A DNA stretch of 7,148 nt from an uncultured Fibrobacter sp. (lineage in GTDB: Bacteria; Fibrobacterota; Fibrobacteria; Fibrobacterales; Fibrobacteraceae). The notes beneath the pieces were generated by a model. It did not search any database, was not told where the DNA came from, and worked only from the letters and a program-made list of their open reading frames with translations. The position numbers and the translations under genes are program-made. This document shows positions 5,936 to 7,148 of this stretch, one piece after another. How positions within the stretch are numbered: the stretch's first letter is position 1; every line of letters starts with the position of its first letter. Location: NCBI GenBank assembly GCA_947306025.1, contig CAMZFJ010000085.1, forward strand, positions 1 to 7,148, given 5' to 3'.

Positions 5936-5954
5936 TGCCCGACCAAGTCGGGCA
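5936..5954 (-). terminator. Terminator of the secretin gene
   Basis: A perfect 8-bp stem, TGCCCGAC (5936-5943)/GTCGGGCA (5947-5954), has a 3-base loop. Read on the - strand it lies 10 bases after the secretin stop and is followed by TTTCTTT, a moderate U-tract. Together with the hairpin at 5893-5923 it forms a tandem pair. Confidence 0.75.
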
Positions 5955-5964
5955 CAAATTCTAA

Positions 5965-7148
5965 TTACTGATTCCAGCTATCGTCGTGGGATTCTTCTGG
6001 AAGCGGAGCTTCCGGAGTTTCCCCCGTTGCAACCGGAGCTTCTTCTGCCGGTTGTTCAACCGGCTTGAGTTCCGGAGCAGCTACGCTAGAAGTCGTTTCG
6101 GACTTTTCGGAAATTTCAACATTGCCAATGTAATTGCGGATGATTCTCGGAGTCACAAAGATAACGAGGTCCTTCTTCGTGATGGCCTTACGGCTATACT
6201 TGAAGAGGTTTCCGAGAAGCGGAATGTCCTTGAGGAACGGGATGCCGCTCTCGCTTTCCGTGTTTTCATTGCGGGTAAGGCCGCCGATTACGACCGTTTC
6301 ACCATCAGCCACAACGACCTTGGTCTTTGCTTCCTGGGTCGAAATCACAACTTCACCCTTTTCGTCATAGCCATAGGAGTTGTTTTCCGGATGGAGGTCG
6401 AGCAAGATGCGGTTGTCACCAGAAACGTGCGGCGTCACCGTGAGCTTGATACCCGTTTCCACCATCTTGGTCGAAGATTCACCGCTATCGTCAATCACGC
6501 GGATAGAAACCTTATCACCCATGAACACCTGAGCTTCGGTGTTGTCAAGCGTAGAAACCTGCGGGCTGGCGAGCACTTCCGTAGAAGCATCACCCATCAA
6601 GTTCGAAATTGCAATTTGGAGGTTGTTATCCAAAAGGCTTGCCGTAATAGCGGTACTGGCGTTACCCACGGCCGGAGAAGTACCCTTTCCGTTCGGGAAG
6701 GAGCGAATCGCGCCGCTGATTCGGCTAGAACCAGCCGTAGCGCCCGTCGATGCAGTTGCCGTTCCCGGAGTAAGCGTAGCAGATCCCATCGTTGCTGTCC
6801 AGTCCACACCGAGTTCGCGAGCAAGTTCGCTGTTCACGACCACGAGCTTTGCGGTAATCATGATCTGGAGCGTTTCGACGTCAAGTTCGGTCAAAGCGTT
6901 GCCCATCTGCTCGATTTTGCTTTCCGTATCGTAAACGATGATGGAGTTCGTACGTTCCACGACAGAAATCTTGCCACGGCTAGACTTCATGTTTTCAAGC
7001 ACCTTGACAAGTTCATCAGCCTTGGCATGATGCACCTGGAAGTTCTTACGAACAAGCGGAGCAGTCATTTCGGCCTGATTTTCTTCGTCGGCAAGCTTTT
7101 TCTGCTTTGCCTGGTAAGTACTCTGGCGCTGGATTGAGATGTACTTGT
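5965..7148 (-). CDS. pilQ: Type IV pilus-type secretin (PilQ-like), C-terminal 393 residues
   Basis: The frame is open to the right edge, so the N-terminus lies outside; the Met at 7068 is internal. The product forms the outer-membrane ring through which a type IV pilus passes. Visible residues 1-26 are a charged linker. Residues 27-95 are the last secretin N-domain, with PLVRKNFQVHHAKADELVKVL, SSRGKISVVERTNSIIVYD and ELD, followed by LQIMITAKLVVVNSELARELGVDW (93-116). The secretin core runs about 172-337 and includes EVLASPQVSTLDNTEAQVFMG, GIKLTVTPHVSGDNRILLDL, ADGETVVIGGL and IPFLKDIPLLGNLFKY, ending in DLVIFVTPRII. The SRG..ERTN segment and ARELGVDW favour PilQ over GspD, but GspD cannot be excluded without neighbours. 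Two oddities are a Thr/Ala/Ser/Gly-rich insert at about 117-171 and a Pro/Glu/Ala-rich 55-residue tail after the core. The hairpin at 5936-5954 ends the transcript. Confidence 0.88.
   Translation of the reverse strand, partial: KYISIQRQSTYQAKQKKLADEENQAEMTAPLVRKNFQVHHAKADELVKVLENMKSSRGKISVVERTNSIIVYDTESKIEQMGNALTELDVETLQIMITAKLVVVNSELARELGVDWTATMGSATLTPGTATASTGATAGSSRISGAIRSFPNGKGTSPAVGNASTAITASLLDNNLQIAISNLMGDASTEVLASPQVSTLDNTEAQVFMGDKVSIRVIDDSGESSTKMVETGIKLTVTPHVSGDNRILLDLHPENNSYGYDEKGEVVISTQEAKTKVVVADGETVVIGGLTRNENTESESGIPFLKDIPLLGNLFKYSRKAITKKDLVIFVTPRIIRNYIGNVEISEKSETTSSVAAPELKPVEQPAEEAPVATGETPEAPLPEESHDDSWNQ

Noticed and set aside
5986..7137. 383-codon open frame on the + strand
   Set aside because: Antisense to the secretin, whose core motifs are clear. 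The product is Arg/His-rich and unlike any protein I know.

Overview
The window reads as a piece of a Fibrobacter (Fibrobacterota) chromosome. The main clue is the partial gene at the left edge, whose end matches the FISUMP domain, a family named for its expansion in Fibrobacter succinogenes. Moderate GC in the housekeeping genes, a lineage-type outer-membrane barrel protein and a type IV pilus-type secretin fit this. The assignment rests on recalled family patterns, not on a database search.

Layout, left to right. (1) Positions 1-549, + strand: C-terminal end of a FISUMP-domain surface or secreted protein. (2) 550-912: a gene-free, AT-rich stretch with three successive inverted repeats built on TGATACCAAA/TTTGGTATCA, two copies of TTTATTCAAAC and a GC-rich hairpin. 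(3) 913-4300, - strand, read right to left: argJ (arginine biosynthesis), a small signal-peptide-bearing beta-barrel protein, and an iron-dependent alcohol dehydrogenase of the YqhD/butanol dehydrogenase type. A terminator hairpin separates the barrel gene from the dehydrogenase, and a 200-base gap with three mini-palindromes separates argJ from the barrel gene, so these are probably separate transcription units. (4) 4375-5828, + strand: greA (transcript cleavage factor) and holA (DNA polymerase III delta), 17 bases apart and probably cotranscribed. They diverge from argJ across a 74-base intergenic region. (5) 5829-5964: strong tandem terminators between the convergent holA and secretin genes. 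(6) 5965 to the right edge, - strand: the C-terminal 393 residues of a PilQ-like secretin, whose N-terminus lies outside the window.

The genes do not form one pathway. This is an ordinary chromosomal neighbourhood of housekeeping genes interleaved with envelope genes. I find no convincing new defence, mobile or biosynthetic system. The parts that known families do not explain are non-coding: the TGATACC inverted-repeat cluster, the mini-palindrome cluster downstream of argJ, and mutually exclusive hairpins between argJ and greA. Among the proteins, the oddities are a Thr/Ala/Ser/Gly-rich insert and a Pro/Glu-rich tail in the secretin.
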